A stretch of 64,000 nt of DNA from CBDBGD01 sp965205235 (GCA_965205235.1 CBDBGD010000001.1:124001-188000), one strand, 5' to 3'. Positions 8,549-16,586 are shown, counted from the stretch's first letter. Notes: generated from the sequence alone by a model not told the origin. Made by a program: numbers and translations.

Positions 8549-9721
8549 TTGCACGTTGCCAACCGCCTGAAGCGGCTCCCCGTCTTCCTCTTCGTCGAGA
8601 TCAACCGCAAGATCGCCCAGAAGCGCGCCGAGGGCGCGGACGTCATCACCTTCGGCGTCGGCGACCCCGACATCCCCACGCCGCAGTCCTACCTCGACCA
8701 GCTCCACGAGGCGATCCTCACTCCCCCCAACCACCGCTACCCCGACCCCGAGGGCCTGCCCGAGTTCCGCCGCGCCGTCGCCCACTGGTACAACCAGCGC
8801 TTCGACGTGCCTCTCGACCCCGACAAGGAGGTCATCTCCCTCATCGGCGCAAAGGAGGGCATCGTTCACGCCAACCTCGGCCTTGTCGACCCCGGCGACG
8901 TCGTCCTCCTGCCGGAGCCTGCCTACCCCGCCTACAACTCCGGCGCAATCATGGCTGACGGCGAGCCCTACTTCATGCCCCTCCTCGAGAAGAACCAGTG
9001 GCTGGCCGACCTGGACGCCATACCAGAGGAGATCGCGCGCAGGGCCCGCGTCATGTGGCTCAACTACCCCAACAACCCCACCGGCGGCGTAGCGTCGCTC
9101 GACTACTTCCAGCGCGTCGTCGACTACTGCCGCGCCAACGACATCATCTTCCTCCACGACGCCTGCTACACCGAGGTCGCCTACGACGAATACCGGCCTC
9201 CCAGCGCCCTCCAGGTCCCCGGCGCAAAGGACGTCACGGTCGAGTTCCACTCGCTGTCCAAGGGCTACAACATGACGGGCTGGCGCGTGGGCATGGCCGT
9301 GGGCAACGCTGACGTCATCAAGACCCTGTTCGACGTCAAGTCCAACATCGACTCCGGCGTCCCCCAGGCCATCCAGGAGATGGCCATCGGCGCGCTCACC
9401 GGGCCCCAGGACTACATCGCCGAGCGAAACCTCCAGTACCGGGCCCGCCGGGACCGCCTCGTCTCCGTCCTCACCGGCCTGGGCCTCCGCGTCTCCGCGC
9501 CGGTGGCGGGCCTCTACATCTGGGCGGCCGTCCCCGAGGGCTACACCTCCGCCGAGTTCGCCACGCTGCTGCTGGACGACCTCGACATGGTGGTCACACC
9601 CGGCGCAGGCTACGGCCCCTCCGGCGAGGGCTACCTCCGCTTCTCCCTCACCCTCTCCGACGCAGACCTGGAGAAGGCCGTCCGGCGCCTCGAAGGCTGG
9701 AAAGCCCCCGCGCCTCGCTAG
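8549..9721 (+). CDS. dapL: LL-diaminopimelate aminotransferase (DapL type)
   Basis: Fold-type I PLP aminotransferase, 390 residues. It starts MHVANRLKRLPVFLFVEINRK as in bacterial DapL proteins; PLP-binding motifs include NYPNNPTGG, HDACYTE and SLSKGYNMTGWRVG (Schiff-base Lys in SLSKGYN). DapL converts tetrahydrodipicolinate directly to LL-diaminopimelate, skipping the succinylase or acetylase branch. Context supports this: dapF is immediately upstream. Start is TTG with AAGGAG 6 bases before it; no ATG or GTG fits the expected N-terminus. A related aspartate/alanine aminotransferase activity cannot be excluded from sequence alone. Confidence 0.88.
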   Translation: MHVANRLKRLPVFLFVEINRKIAQKRAEGADVITFGVGDPDIPTPQSYLDQLHEAILTPPNHRYPDPEGLPEFRRAVAHWYNQRFDVPLDPDKEVISLIGAKEGIVHANLGLVDPGDVVLLPEPAYPAYNSGAIMADGEPYFMPLLEKNQWLADLDAIPEEIARRARVMWLNYPNNPTGGVASLDYFQRVVDYCRANDIIFLHDACYTEVAYDEYRPPSALQVPGAKDVTVEFHSLSKGYNMTGWRVGMAVGNADVIKTLFDVKSNIDSGVPQAIQEMAIGALTGPQDYIAERNLQYRARRDRLVSVLTGLGLRVSAPVAGLYIWAAVPEGYTSAEFATLLLDDLDMVVTPGAGYGPSGEGYLRFSLTLSDADLEKAVRRLEGWKAPAPR

Positions 9722-9743
9722 GCCCGGACGACGAGGAGGCACC

Positions 9744-10916
9744 GTCAGCAGAACGACGCTCTCCACCTCCCCGGAGCTTGAGCGCGCCATCCTCGTTGGC
9801 GTCGCGCAGAAGCGCAGGGCCGCGCTCTGGAGCCTGGAGGACTCCCTGGAGGAGCTGGCGCAGCTTGCCCGCGGCGCAGGCGCACTCGTCCTCGACACCG
9901 TCACCCAGCATCTCGATCACCTGACCACCCACTACCTCGGCAAGGGAAAGCTGCAGGAGTTGAAGGACCTCGGTCACAGTCTCGACTACACCCTCGCAGT
10001 GTTCGACGACGAGCTCACCCTGGCCCAGCAGCGCAACCTTGAGGAGGCCCTCGGCGTCAAGATCATCGACCGCACGGCGCTCATCCTCGACACTTTTGCC
10101 CGCCACGCCCGCACCCGTGAGGGCCGCCTCCAGGTCGAGCTGGCCCAGCACCAGTACCTGCTGCCCCGACTGGCGGGCCAGTGGTCGCACTTGGAGCGGC
10201 TCGGCGGCGGCATCGGCACCCGCGGCCCCGGCGAGACCCAGCTTGAGACCGACCGTCGCCTCGTGCGGCGGCGCATACAGCGCCTCAAGGCGGAGCTGGA
10301 CGACGTTCGACGCCGTCGCTCCCTCCATCGACGCCAACGGCGACGCTCCGGCGTGCCCACGGTCTCCCTCGTGGGCTACACCAGCGCCGGCAAGAGCACC
10401 CTCTTCAACGCCCTCGCGGGCGAACACGTTGTCGCAGTCGAGGACCGGGCCTTCTCGACCCTCGACCCCGTCACCCGCCGCGTCAGCGTCCGCGACGGAC
10501 GGCAGGTGTTGTTGACGGACACCGTGGGCTTCATCCACAAGCTCCCGGCTGCCCTCGTGGCGGCCTTCCGGGCCACGCTGGAGGAGCTGCAGGACGCAGA
10601 TCTCCTCCTCGAGGTCGTCGACATCAGTCACCCCAACGCCGGCGAGCAGGCGCAGGTGGTCGAGGAGACCCTCGGCGAGCTGGGCCTCGCCGAGAAGCCC
10701 CGAGTCCTCGTCCTCAACAAGGTCGACCGCATGATGGGCGTCGACAGCGTCTTCCCGGACGGCCTTGGCGACGGTCTCACCGCCGCGCAGGTCCCCAGCG
10801 TGCTCATCTCCGCCGAGAAGGGGTGGGGCATGGATCGTCTGCTGCGTGCTGTGGAAGACGGCCTCGCGGCCTCACGAGAGCCGGAGAGTGCAGCCGCAAG
10901 GAGCGTGGCCGCCTAG
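9744..10916 (+). CDS. hflX: ribosome-associated GTPase HflX, no canonical start codon
   Basis: HflX rescues or splits stalled ribosomes. Domain order: N-terminal HflX domain (ILVGVAQ..., HYLGKGKLQEL), linker helices with GGIGTRGPGETQLE, then the GTPase domain with G1 GYTSAGKST near 211, G3 DTVGF, G4 NKVD, G5 SAEKG. Homology clearly begins near 9760, yet no ATG, GTG or TTG is in frame before TTG 9960, which would delete the whole N-terminal domain. A GAGGAGG at 9733-9739 followed 4 bases later by GTC at 9744 suggests either a non-standard start or a base error in a GTG. With that start the protein has 390 residues. It lies 22 bases after dapL. Confidence 0.85.
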   Translation, partial: VSRTTLSTSPELERAILVGVAQKRRAALWSLEDSLEELAQLARGAGALVLDTVTQHLDHLTTHYLGKGKLQELKDLGHSLDYTLAVFDDELTLAQQRNLEEALGVKIIDRTALILDTFARHARTREGRLQVELAQHQYLLPRLAGQWSHLERLGGGIGTRGPGETQLETDRRLVRRRIQRLKAELDDVRRRRSLHRRQRRRSGVPTVSLVGYTSAGKSTLFNALAGEHVVAVEDRAFSTLDPVTRRVSVRDGRQVLLTDTVGFIHKLPAALVAAFRATLEELQDADLLLEVVDISHPNAGEQAQVVEETLGELGLAEKPRVLVLNKVDRMMGVDSVFPDGLGDGLTAAQVPSVLISAEKGWGMDRLLRAVEDGLAASREPESAAARSVAA

Positions 10917-10926
10917 CCCCGGACGC

Positions 10927-11763
10927 CTAGTCCCTGGCGAAGACCCCCATTGCGACCGTGATGCGCCCTTCCTCCAGGTTGCGCAGCACGTTCGCTGCGC
11001 GCGTCGGAAAGTCATCGACGAGCAGGTGCAGCCCTAGCGCAGGCGGTGGCCCAGATCGACGCGCAGCGAGCATGCTCCGAAACCACTCCGTCGACTTCTC
11101 CGTCACGTCCGTCCATTGCACTTCCCGCATTCCGGCCGCGGTGATGGTGCGCCGCGCCTCCTCCTGCGACACCAGGAAGTCGATTCCGGCGTCCGCAGCC
11201 CACGGCACCGGGTAGCGGCGTTCTCCCATGGGGCCGGCGTACACCTCGTTCAGCGCCAGGACGCCCCCGACGCGCAGCACCCGGCGTATCTCCCGGTACA
11301 GGCGGGCCTTGTCTTCGATGTTCATCGACACGTGCTGCATCCACGCCGCGTCGAACGCTCCGTCGTCGAAGGGCATCTCCAGCGCGCTGCCTTGCCGCAC
11401 GGTCACCCGGCCGGACAGCCCTGTCCCTGCGGTGAGCATCTCTGCCAGCTCGCAGTACTCCGCCATCAGGTCCACGCCGGTGACTCGACACCCCACCTCC
11501 GCCGCCAGCGTCCGCGCCGGCCCCCCGACCCCACACCCCACGTCGACGACACTCGCGCCCTCCGACAGCCCTGCCAGGGTGGCCAGGTCCCGCGTCGCGG
11601 CACGGCCTCGAATGTGGAACTCGTCCAGGGGTTGAAGGTCGCTGCGGTCCAGGGCTTTGGGGTCGAGGTCCGCCGCGGCGATGGCGGCGAGGGTGCGAGC
11701 GATGAGCCCGCTGCGTCCGTAGTTCCGCTCGATGGCCCCGGCGTCTTCAGCCATTGTTCCCAT
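10927..11763 (-). CDS. class I SAM-dependent methyltransferase
   Basis: 278 residues. Motif I is VVDVGCGVGGPARTLA near residue 72, with an acidic residue ending the next strand (VTGVDL); motif II region FDAAWMQHVSMNIED; motif III RVLRVGGVLALNEV. The layout resembles small-molecule methyltransferases of the sarcosine/dimethylglycine and gamma-tocopherol groups. Substrate unknown. Convergent with hflX (10-base gap). ATG at 11754 is an alternative start; no strong ribosome site is visible at either. Confidence 0.8.
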   Translation of the reverse strand: MGTMAEDAGAIERNYGRSGLIARTLAAIAAADLDPKALDRSDLQPLDEFHIRGRAATRDLATLAGLSEGASVVDVGCGVGGPARTLAAEVGCRVTGVDLMAEYCELAEMLTAGTGLSGRVTVRQGSALEMPFDDGAFDAAWMQHVSMNIEDKARLYREIRRVLRVGGVLALNEVYAGPMGERRYPVPWAADAGIDFLVSQEEARRTITAAGMREVQWTDVTEKSTEWFRSMLAARRSGPPPALGLHLLVDDFPTRAANVLRNLEEGRITVAMGVFARD

Positions 11764-11833
11764 GCCTTCGGAGGCAGTTTTTCGGGCTCCGTCAGGTCCT
11801 CTGGCTTTTTCGCTGGGTGCTTCGCACTATACT

Positions 11834-11872
11834 TGTTATGTCATACCAAGGGGGTTTTGGCTTTACATAACA
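11834..11872. promoter_or_regulatory. nested inverted repeat upstream of the methyltransferase gene
   Basis: Outer arms TGTTATGT (11834-11841) and ACATAACA (11865-11872) are perfect complements; inside, CCAA (11846) and TTGG (11857) also pair. This AT-rich patch stands out in a GC-rich region and lies 70-110 bases upstream of the minus-strand start. It could be an operator or the stem of a leader RNA. Confidence 0.4.
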
Positions 11873-11936
11873 GGCGATTCAGACATAATGTGGGGCTCTG
11901 GACGACATGCCCCGGAGGCGCCGCGAAGCCTTCGCG

Positions 11937-13079
11937 TCACTCTCCCCGCTGGTCGATCGGCACGTACTCCAGGTCCATCGGCCCCTCGTAGTACAGCAGC
12001 GGACGGATCAGGATGTTGTTGGTGTACTGCTCCATCACCTGCAGCGTCCACCCCGGTACGCGCCCCAGCGCAAAGATCGGCACGAACAGGTCCTCCGGTA
12101 TCCCCATGAGGTAGTACAGGGATCCGGCAAAGAAGTCCACGTTCACGTAGATGCCCCTGGCCTGGTACGGCTTCATCACGTCCACCAGCGCCTGGAGGAT
12201 CTGGAACCACTGCGGCTCGCCCCTACGCTCGCCCAGGGCCCGTGCCGGGTCCTTCATCAGGCTCGCCCGCGGGTCCTCCGCCTTGTACACCCGGTGGCCA
12301 AAGCCCATGATGCGCCCGCCGCCCTCCAGCACGCCCCGTGCGTACTCTGCGGCCCGCTCCGGCTCCCCTATCTCCTTGGCCATGCGCATCACGGCCTCTG
12401 CGGCCCCGCCGTGCCGGGGGCCCTTCAGCGTCGCGATGCCCGACACAACCGCCGAGTGCAGGTCCGCCAGCGTCGATGCCGCCACCCGCGCGGCGAAGGC
12501 CGACGCGTTCGAGCCGTGCTCGGCGTGGATGATGAAGTCCGTGTCCAGCAAGCGCGCTTCCTCCGGGTCCGGCTCCGTCCCGTAGAACATGTACAGGAAG
12601 TTCGCGGCGTGCCCCAGGTGCTTGGAAGGCGCCACGACCTCCTTCCCCTCCCGCATCCGGTGGTGGGCGCACACGATCGTCGGGGCCTGGGCGGTGAGGC
12701 GCAGCCCCTTGCGACGCGTCGCCTCCACGCTGTTGTCCGTCGTCTCCGGGTCCAGGGCGCCCAGGGCGGAGATCGCCGTCCGGAGCACGTCCATGGGGTG
12801 CCCGGCCTTCACGGTGTCGATGAGCCCGTAGATCTCCGGCGGCAGCTCGCGGTTGCTGCGCAGGTAGTCGTCCATCTCCTGGAGCTGGCTGCGCGTCGGC
12901 AGCTGCCCGTACAGCAGCAGGTAGACGACCTCTTCCAGCGTCGACTGCACGGCCAGGTCGTTGATGTTGTAGCCCCGGTAGAGGAGCTTCCCCACCGTGC
13001 CGTCGATGAAACTGGACGACGTCCGGTCGAGGTAAATGCCGGTCAGGCCGCGATGGAGTTCTACGTTCCGTTTCACCAT
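11937..13079 (-). CDS. gltA: citrate synthase
   Basis: Condenses acetyl-CoA and oxaloacetate; could also be a 2-methylcitrate synthase, which sequence alone does not separate. 380 residues, the short (about 370-380) type I form found in many Gram-positive bacteria and archaea. Seen: N-terminal GLTGIYLDRTSSSFIDG and LLYRGYNINDLA, first catalytic His in HAEHGSNASAFA, second in GFGHRVYK, and catalytic Asp in YVNVDFFAG. No obvious Shine-Dalgarno before ATG. The promoter at 13164-13193 fits this gene. Confidence 0.94.
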   Translation of the reverse strand: MVKRNVELHRGLTGIYLDRTSSSFIDGTVGKLLYRGYNINDLAVQSTLEEVVYLLLYGQLPTRSQLQEMDDYLRSNRELPPEIYGLIDTVKAGHPMDVLRTAISALGALDPETTDNSVEATRRKGLRLTAQAPTIVCAHHRMREGKEVVAPSKHLGHAANFLYMFYGTEPDPEEARLLDTDFIIHAEHGSNASAFAARVAASTLADLHSAVVSGIATLKGPRHGGAAEAVMRMAKEIGEPERAAEYARGVLEGGGRIMGFGHRVYKAEDPRASLMKDPARALGERRGEPQWFQILQALVDVMKPYQARGIYVNVDFFAGSLYYLMGIPEDLFVPIFALGRVPGWTLQVMEQYTNNILIRPLLYYEGPMDLEYVPIDQRGE

Positions 13080-13163
13080 GGCCGTTCGTTCGTCCCGAGT
13101 GGGTTTAGTGTGCCGAATAGACGGAGGCTACGATGCGCCGCCCTGCGATGTGCAGGCGACACT

Positions 13164-13193
13164 ATCCTAGCATGGGCTTCCCGTGACTTTCAA
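13164..13193 (-). promoter_or_regulatory. sigma70-like promoter for citrate synthase
   Basis: On the minus strand: TTGAAA, 18-base spacer, TAGGAT preceded by TGC (extended -10). It leaves a leader of about 80 bases. The -10 region (CCATGCTAGGAT) resembles the divergent plus-strand element at 13249. Confidence 0.5.
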
Positions 13194-13248
13194 CGAGGCG
13201 GCATAGGCCTTTGTTCCACGCATCCGCGCGCTCCCGGCCGCCGTACCA

Positions 13249-13257
13249 TGCTAAAAT
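13249..13257 (+). promoter_or_regulatory. extended -10 element before the S41 protease gene
   Basis: TGCTAAAAT with no recognisable -35. It ends 11 bases before ATG 13269, so the transcript would have a very short leader or none. Confidence 0.45.
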
Positions 13258-13268
13258 GAGGAAGACCT

Positions 13269-14708
13269 ATGTTCGACTTCCGTTCTAACGGCCCATTTCC
13301 ATCGCCTCGTCGGGCCCTCTGGCCTCTGCGCTCGGTCGCGCTCGTCGCGGCTCTCGGCCTGCTGCTGGCCGCCGTATCCTGCCAGCAGAGCCCCTACGAG
13401 GAGGCGCCGGAGACCATCCCTCTGGAGGCGCTCACGCCTCTCTGGGAGGTCTGGGACATCCTCGAGGAGGGTTTCGTCGACAGGGACACCATGGACGGAG
13501 AAGCCCTTGGCGCCGGCGCGGTGAGCGAGCTTGCCAAGACCCTCCAGGGCGACGCCGAGGGCGCGCCCACCCTCGAACCTGACAACCGCTACCGCCTACC
13601 CAGCGGCGCGCCCACCGAGCTCACGGCTGTGTGGGACGCGTGGGTCGCCGTCTTCGAGCAGGCGGAGGCCGACGGCACGACGCACGATGCCCCTGAGCTC
13701 GCTCAGGCGGCCATTCGCGGCCTCATCACAGCCCTGGACGACGAGCACACGACCTACGTCTCCCCCGACCGTTTCGCCATCGAAGCCCAGGCCTTCGACG
13801 GCCGCTACGAAGGCATCGGCTCCGAGGTCTACAACCGCGGCGGCACCTTCCTCCTCAGTCCAATGCCCAACAGCCCCGCGGAGGAAGCCGGTATCAAGGC
13901 CGGCGACGCCCTCATCACCGTGGAGGGTGAGAGCGTCGAGGGCTGGACCATCCACCGCCTCGTTTCAGTCGTGCGCGGCCCAGCCGGCACGCCCATCACC
14001 CTCGGCATCCGTCATCTCGGCTCCACGGAGGTCGTGGAGATCGTCGTGACCCGGGGCCGCATCTCCCTGGAGAGCGCCTCGTGGACCATGCTCCAGGACG
14101 ACATCGCCTACCTCCGCCTCCGCTTCTTCTACGAGAACAGCGACGAGGCCATGGAGCAGCTCCTCCGCGAGATCCAGGGCCAGGGTGTGCGCGGCGTCGT
14201 CCTCGACCTGCGAAACAACCCCGGCGGCCTCCTCTCCACGTCGGCGCACATTACCGCCCTCTTTCTCGAGGAGGGCCTCGTGGTCTACGAGCAGGGCACC
14301 ACCAACGAGCGCAGCGACTGGACGGTGAAGGAGCATGGCCTCGCCCGCGACCTGCCCATGGTCGTCCTCGTCAACCAGTTCTCCGCCAGCGGCAGCGAGA
14401 TCCTCGCCGGCGCCCTCCAGGACCACGACCGGGCGCCGCTCGTCGGCATCCGCACCTTCGGCAAGGGCAGCGTCAACCGCCTCAAGGGCCTCTCCGACGG
14501 TGGCGGCCTCTACTACACCTCCGAGCGTTGGTACACGCCCAACGGCCGCCTGATCGAGCAGGAAGGTCTCGAGCCGGACGTCGTCGTCCCCGGCCCCGTC
14601 GAGTTCGGCGGCAACCAGGCCGACCCCCAGCTCGACCGCGCCGTGGACCTCCTCCGCGCCCAGATCCGCCCCCGTGCCGCAGCGTCGGTAGGCATAGGCC
14701 CGATCTAG
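13269..14708 (+). CDS. S41-family C-terminal processing protease, lipoprotein
   Basis: 479 residues. A signal peptide with a lipobox (LLAAVSC, Cys near 38) suggests anchoring on the outer face of the membrane. Then an N-terminal helical part with DEHTTYVSP, a PDZ domain (about 170-260, EGIGSEV...GIKAGDALITVEGESV), and the protease core with VVLDLRNNPGGLL, catalytic Ser in NQFSASGSEILAGA and catalytic Lys in FGKGSVNRLK. These proteases trim C-termini of exported proteins. Divergent from citrate synthase; smpB follows 17 bases downstream. Confidence 0.92.
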   Translation: MFDFRSNGPFPSPRRALWPLRSVALVAALGLLLAAVSCQQSPYEEAPETIPLEALTPLWEVWDILEEGFVDRDTMDGEALGAGAVSELAKTLQGDAEGAPTLEPDNRYRLPSGAPTELTAVWDAWVAVFEQAEADGTTHDAPELAQAAIRGLITALDDEHTTYVSPDRFAIEAQAFDGRYEGIGSEVYNRGGTFLLSPMPNSPAEEAGIKAGDALITVEGESVEGWTIHRLVSVVRGPAGTPITLGIRHLGSTEVVEIVVTRGRISLESASWTMLQDDIAYLRLRFFYENSDEAMEQLLREIQGQGVRGVVLDLRNNPGGLLSTSAHITALFLEEGLVVYEQGTTNERSDWTVKEHGLARDLPMVVLVNQFSASGSEILAGALQDHDRAPLVGIRTFGKGSVNRLKGLSDGGGLYYTSERWYTPNGRLIEQEGLEPDVVVPGPVEFGGNQADPQLDRAVDLLRAQIRPRAAASVGIGPI

Positions 14709-14725
14709 CTTCTACGTATATCGTT

Positions 14726-15223
14726 ATGTCAAGACGTAAGCCTTCCAGCCGGACCGACCCACCGCAGCAGACCGGCTTCTTCCGCACCATCGCCACCAAC
14801 CGCCGCGCCACCTTCGACTACGAGATCCTGGAGACCCACGAGGCGGGCCTCGTCCTCTCCGGCACCGAGATCAAGTCCATCCGCACCGGCCAGGTCGATC
14901 TTCGCGGCGCATTCGCCCACTCCAACGACCACGAGCTCTGGCTGCACGGCATGCACATCTCCCCCTACGCCCAGGGCAACGTACACAACCACGATCCCCT
15001 GCGTCCTCGCAAGCTCCTCCTCCACCGCAAGGAGCTGGACGCCCTCATGGGCCGGGCGGCCCAGCGCGGCCTCACCCTGGTGCCTCTGCGCCTCTACATC
15101 AAGGGACGCGTGGCCAAGGTCGCCCTGGGCCTCGCTCGCGGCAAACGCCGCTACCAGAAGAAGCAGGCCCTCATCGACCGCGCAGTCGAGCGCGACATCC
15201 AGCGCGCGCTGAGGCAGCGATAG
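14726..15223 (+). CDS. smpB: SsrA-binding protein SmpB
   Basis: 165 residues; binds tmRNA and carries it to stalled ribosomes. Seen: TNRRATFDYEILETHEAGLVL, GTEIKSIRTGQVDLRGAF, the RPRKLLLHRKEL block and the basic C-terminal tail ending ALRQR. The start at ATG 14726 is chosen over the long upstream open frame, which overlaps the S41 gene out of phase. The tmRNA gene begins 40 bases after its stop, so protein and RNA partner are adjacent. Confidence 0.97.
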   Translation: MSRRKPSSRTDPPQQTGFFRTIATNRRATFDYEILETHEAGLVLSGTEIKSIRTGQVDLRGAFAHSNDHELWLHGMHISPYAQGNVHNHDPLRPRKLLLHRKELDALMGRAAQRGLTLVPLRLYIKGRVAKVALGLARGKRRYQKKQALIDRAVERDIQRALRQR

Positions 15224-15229
15224 CCCCTG

Positions 15230-15238
15230 TGCTACAAT
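15230..15238 (+). promoter_or_regulatory. extended -10 element of the tmRNA promoter
   Basis: TGCTACAAT, 25 bases upstream of the mature tmRNA 5' end; no convincing -35. Confidence 0.55.
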
Positions 15239-15263
15239 AGAGCCCTCGGGGACAGGAGCCTTT

Positions 15264-15618
15264 GGGGACGCGTGGGTTCGACAGGGAGTGCCCCTGGAGG
15301 AATGCAGGCCGAGGTGCCGTCAACCTCGTTAAACCGGCGGCGCAAAAGTAACTGGCGAGCGCGAACTCGCACTGGCTGCCTAGATAGGCAGTCCGTCCGC
15401 CCTGCTCTCCCCCGAGGGGTAGGACCGGGCGCCAACGCATCGGGGTGCAACCCGAACCGCTGCCGATACAGTGAGGGCGTAAGACACGAATCGGCTGGCC
15501 TAGACCAGCCCCTGCCGGCGGGGGCGGCCCGGGCGAGAAACAAGCGCCGGATAAGCCTGTAGTAGGTCCTTCAGTGAGCTTCTTGGACGGGGGGTTCGAC
15601 TCCCCCCCGTCTCCACCA
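15264..15618 (+). ncRNA. ssrA: transfer-messenger RNA (tmRNA)
   Basis: 355 bases. The tRNA-like part is clear: 5' GGGGACG pairs with 3' CGTCTCC, followed by ACCA; the 3' half carries a T-arm GGGGGG-TTCGACT-CCCCCC, and the 5' end has the conserved GGTTCGACAGG block. The mRNA-like part has a tag frame at 15354-15383 ending in TAG; several GC hairpins and pseudoknot candidates follow. The CCA end is encoded. Immediately downstream of smpB. Confidence 0.97.
15354..15383 (+). other. tmRNA tag reading frame
   Basis: Codons GGC GAG CGC GAA CTC GCA CTG GCT GCC TAG give GERELALAA. The hydrophobic LALAA end is the degradation signal for ClpXP-type proteases. The resume codon is read as GGC (Gly) rather than the usual GCN (Ala); the upstream GCA in the same frame would give a 13-residue tag and cannot be fully excluded. 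Confidence 0.85.
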
Positions 15619-15628
15619 CAAGACGCCA
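15606..15628. repeat. direct repeat copy 1: tmRNA 3' end (candidate attachment site)
   Basis: CCCGTCTCCACCA, then CA, then AGACGCCA. The same sequence without the CA dinucleotide recurs at 16406-16426, 800 bases away. tmRNA 3' ends are common integration targets. Confidence 0.6.
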
Positions 15629-15659
15629 TCTCCGCCCACCCGCCTGCTCACCCACTTCC

Positions 15660-15701
15660 GTCAAGACGTTTCTTGACCGCAAGCTGCTCTGGCCTGATAC
15701 T
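15660..15701 (+). promoter_or_regulatory. promoter with overlapping palindromic operator for the toxin-antitoxin operon
   Basis: A perfect dyad, GTCAAGA-CGTT-TCTTGAC (15660-15677), overlaps a -35 TTGACC at 15673; a 17-base spacer leads to GATACT at 15696-15701. The start codon is 29 bases further on. A palindrome on the -35 is what self-repression by an antitoxin would need. Confidence 0.6.
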
Positions 15702-15730
15702 GGAGAGACACCAATAGGAGGCGCGCTCCC

Positions 15731-15958
15731 ATGGCCGTTGCTCGTGAGAAGTTCTCCAGCCAGGCATCGCCGGAGATATTGGCAAGAATGCGGGAGATCG
15801 CCCGGAAGGAAGGCCGCCAGTTCCAGGCGGTGCTGGAAGACGCCATGACCGGCTACATCGAAAGCAAGTCCCAGGAGAGAGTACGCCCTGAGGTCATGGC
15901 CCATTACCGGGCGACCGTAGAGAGACACCGCCGTCTGCTTGAGCTTCTAGCTCAATGA
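15731..15958 (+). CDS. putative antitoxin paired with a Doc toxin
   Basis: 75 residues, helical and charged. The N-terminal part (FSSQASPEILARMREIARKEGRQFQAVLEDAM) looks like a ribbon-helix-helix DNA-binding segment; the rest is a likely toxin-neutralising helix. It is not an obvious Phd. AGGAGG precedes ATG, and its TGA overlaps the ATG of the toxin gene (ATGA), the classic antitoxin-first arrangement. Probably represses its own promoter through the palindrome at 15660. Confidence 0.7.
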   Translation: MAVAREKFSSQASPEILARMREIARKEGRQFQAVLEDAMTGYIESKSQERVRPEVMAHYRATVERHRRLLELLAQ

Positions 15959-16341
15959 GCAGCAGCTTTCCCACTCTCAACGAAATCTTGGTGTTGCACG
16001 AGGACCAGGTCCAACGCTTCGGAGGAGCTCCGGGGCTGCGGGATATGGGGGCGTTGGAGTCAGCGTTGCTGCGCCCTCAGATGGGCTACTACGACAGCCT
16101 GATCGAGGAGGCCGCCGCCCTGCTCGAAAGTCTGGCCATGAACCATCCATTCGTGGACGGCAACAAGAGGGTGGCCTTTGCTGTTACCGAGGTATTCCTG
16201 CAGATGAACGGCAGCTTCATCGACTGCGACGACGATGAGGCGCACCGCCACTTCATGCACCTCTTCGAGACCAACTCCTTCCGCTTCGCACAGCTCAAGG
16301 ACTGGCTCCAGCAGCACGTCAAGCCGCTGCAAGGCCCTTGA
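15955..16341 (+). CDS. doc: Fic/Doc-family toxin (death-on-curing)
   Basis: 128 residues, Doc length. The Fic-fold signature is present and looks intact: HPFVDGNKRVA with His64, Asp68, Asn70, Lys71 and Arg72. Doc of phage P1 phosphorylates EF-Tu; other Fic proteins AMPylate. The Gly-Asn-Lys loop here is closer to canonical Fic (GNGR/GNKR) than to P1 Doc (ANKR). Forms an operon with the preceding antitoxin. Confidence 0.88.
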   Translation: MSSSFPTLNEILVLHEDQVQRFGGAPGLRDMGALESALLRPQMGYYDSLIEEAAALLESLAMNHPFVDGNKRVAFAVTEVFLQMNGSFIDCDDDEAHRHFMHLFETNSFRFAQLKDWLQQHVKPLQGP

Positions 16342-16557
16342 CGTAGCGGCTGGCCCTCGTTCGTCGTTCCTGCTCAGCAGGGGAACCTCGCACCCTACGC
16401 CTCACCCCGTCTCCACCAAGACGCCACCGCACCGCACCCACCCCTCCCTCCCACCACCCTCCGGCTGTTTCCGTCGCTTTCCGCAGTGTCCTATCGGCCT
16501 CACAATCTCTCTCCTTCACCTAGTGTCGGATGGTCTACGGATAATACGCCGCAACTC
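16342..16557. other. gene-free stretch after the toxin-antitoxin pair
   Basis: No credible ORF. It holds a degenerate copy of the GTCGTTCCTGC...GCAGGAAC repeat (16361-16392) and the second tmRNA-end direct repeat (16406-16426), followed by C-rich sequence with no structure I can identify. Confidence 0.6.
16406..16426. repeat. direct repeat copy 2 of the tmRNA 3' end
   Basis: CCCGTCTCCACCA followed directly by AGACGCCA. Only the acceptor strand of the tmRNA is duplicated, not its T-arm. Together with 15606-15628 it brackets the toxin-antitoxin operon. Confidence 0.6.
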
Positions 16558-16586
16558 TTGACAAACGACGTGAAAGGGTGTATACG
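16558..16586 (+). promoter_or_regulatory. strong sigma70-like promoter for the first ABC importer operon
   Basis: Consensus TTGACA, 17-base spacer, TATACG; leader of about 50 bases before ATG 16643. Confidence 0.75.

Noticed and set aside
7553..9904. 783-codon minus-strand frame opposite dapF and dapL
   Set aside because: Shadow frame covering two well-supported enzymes.
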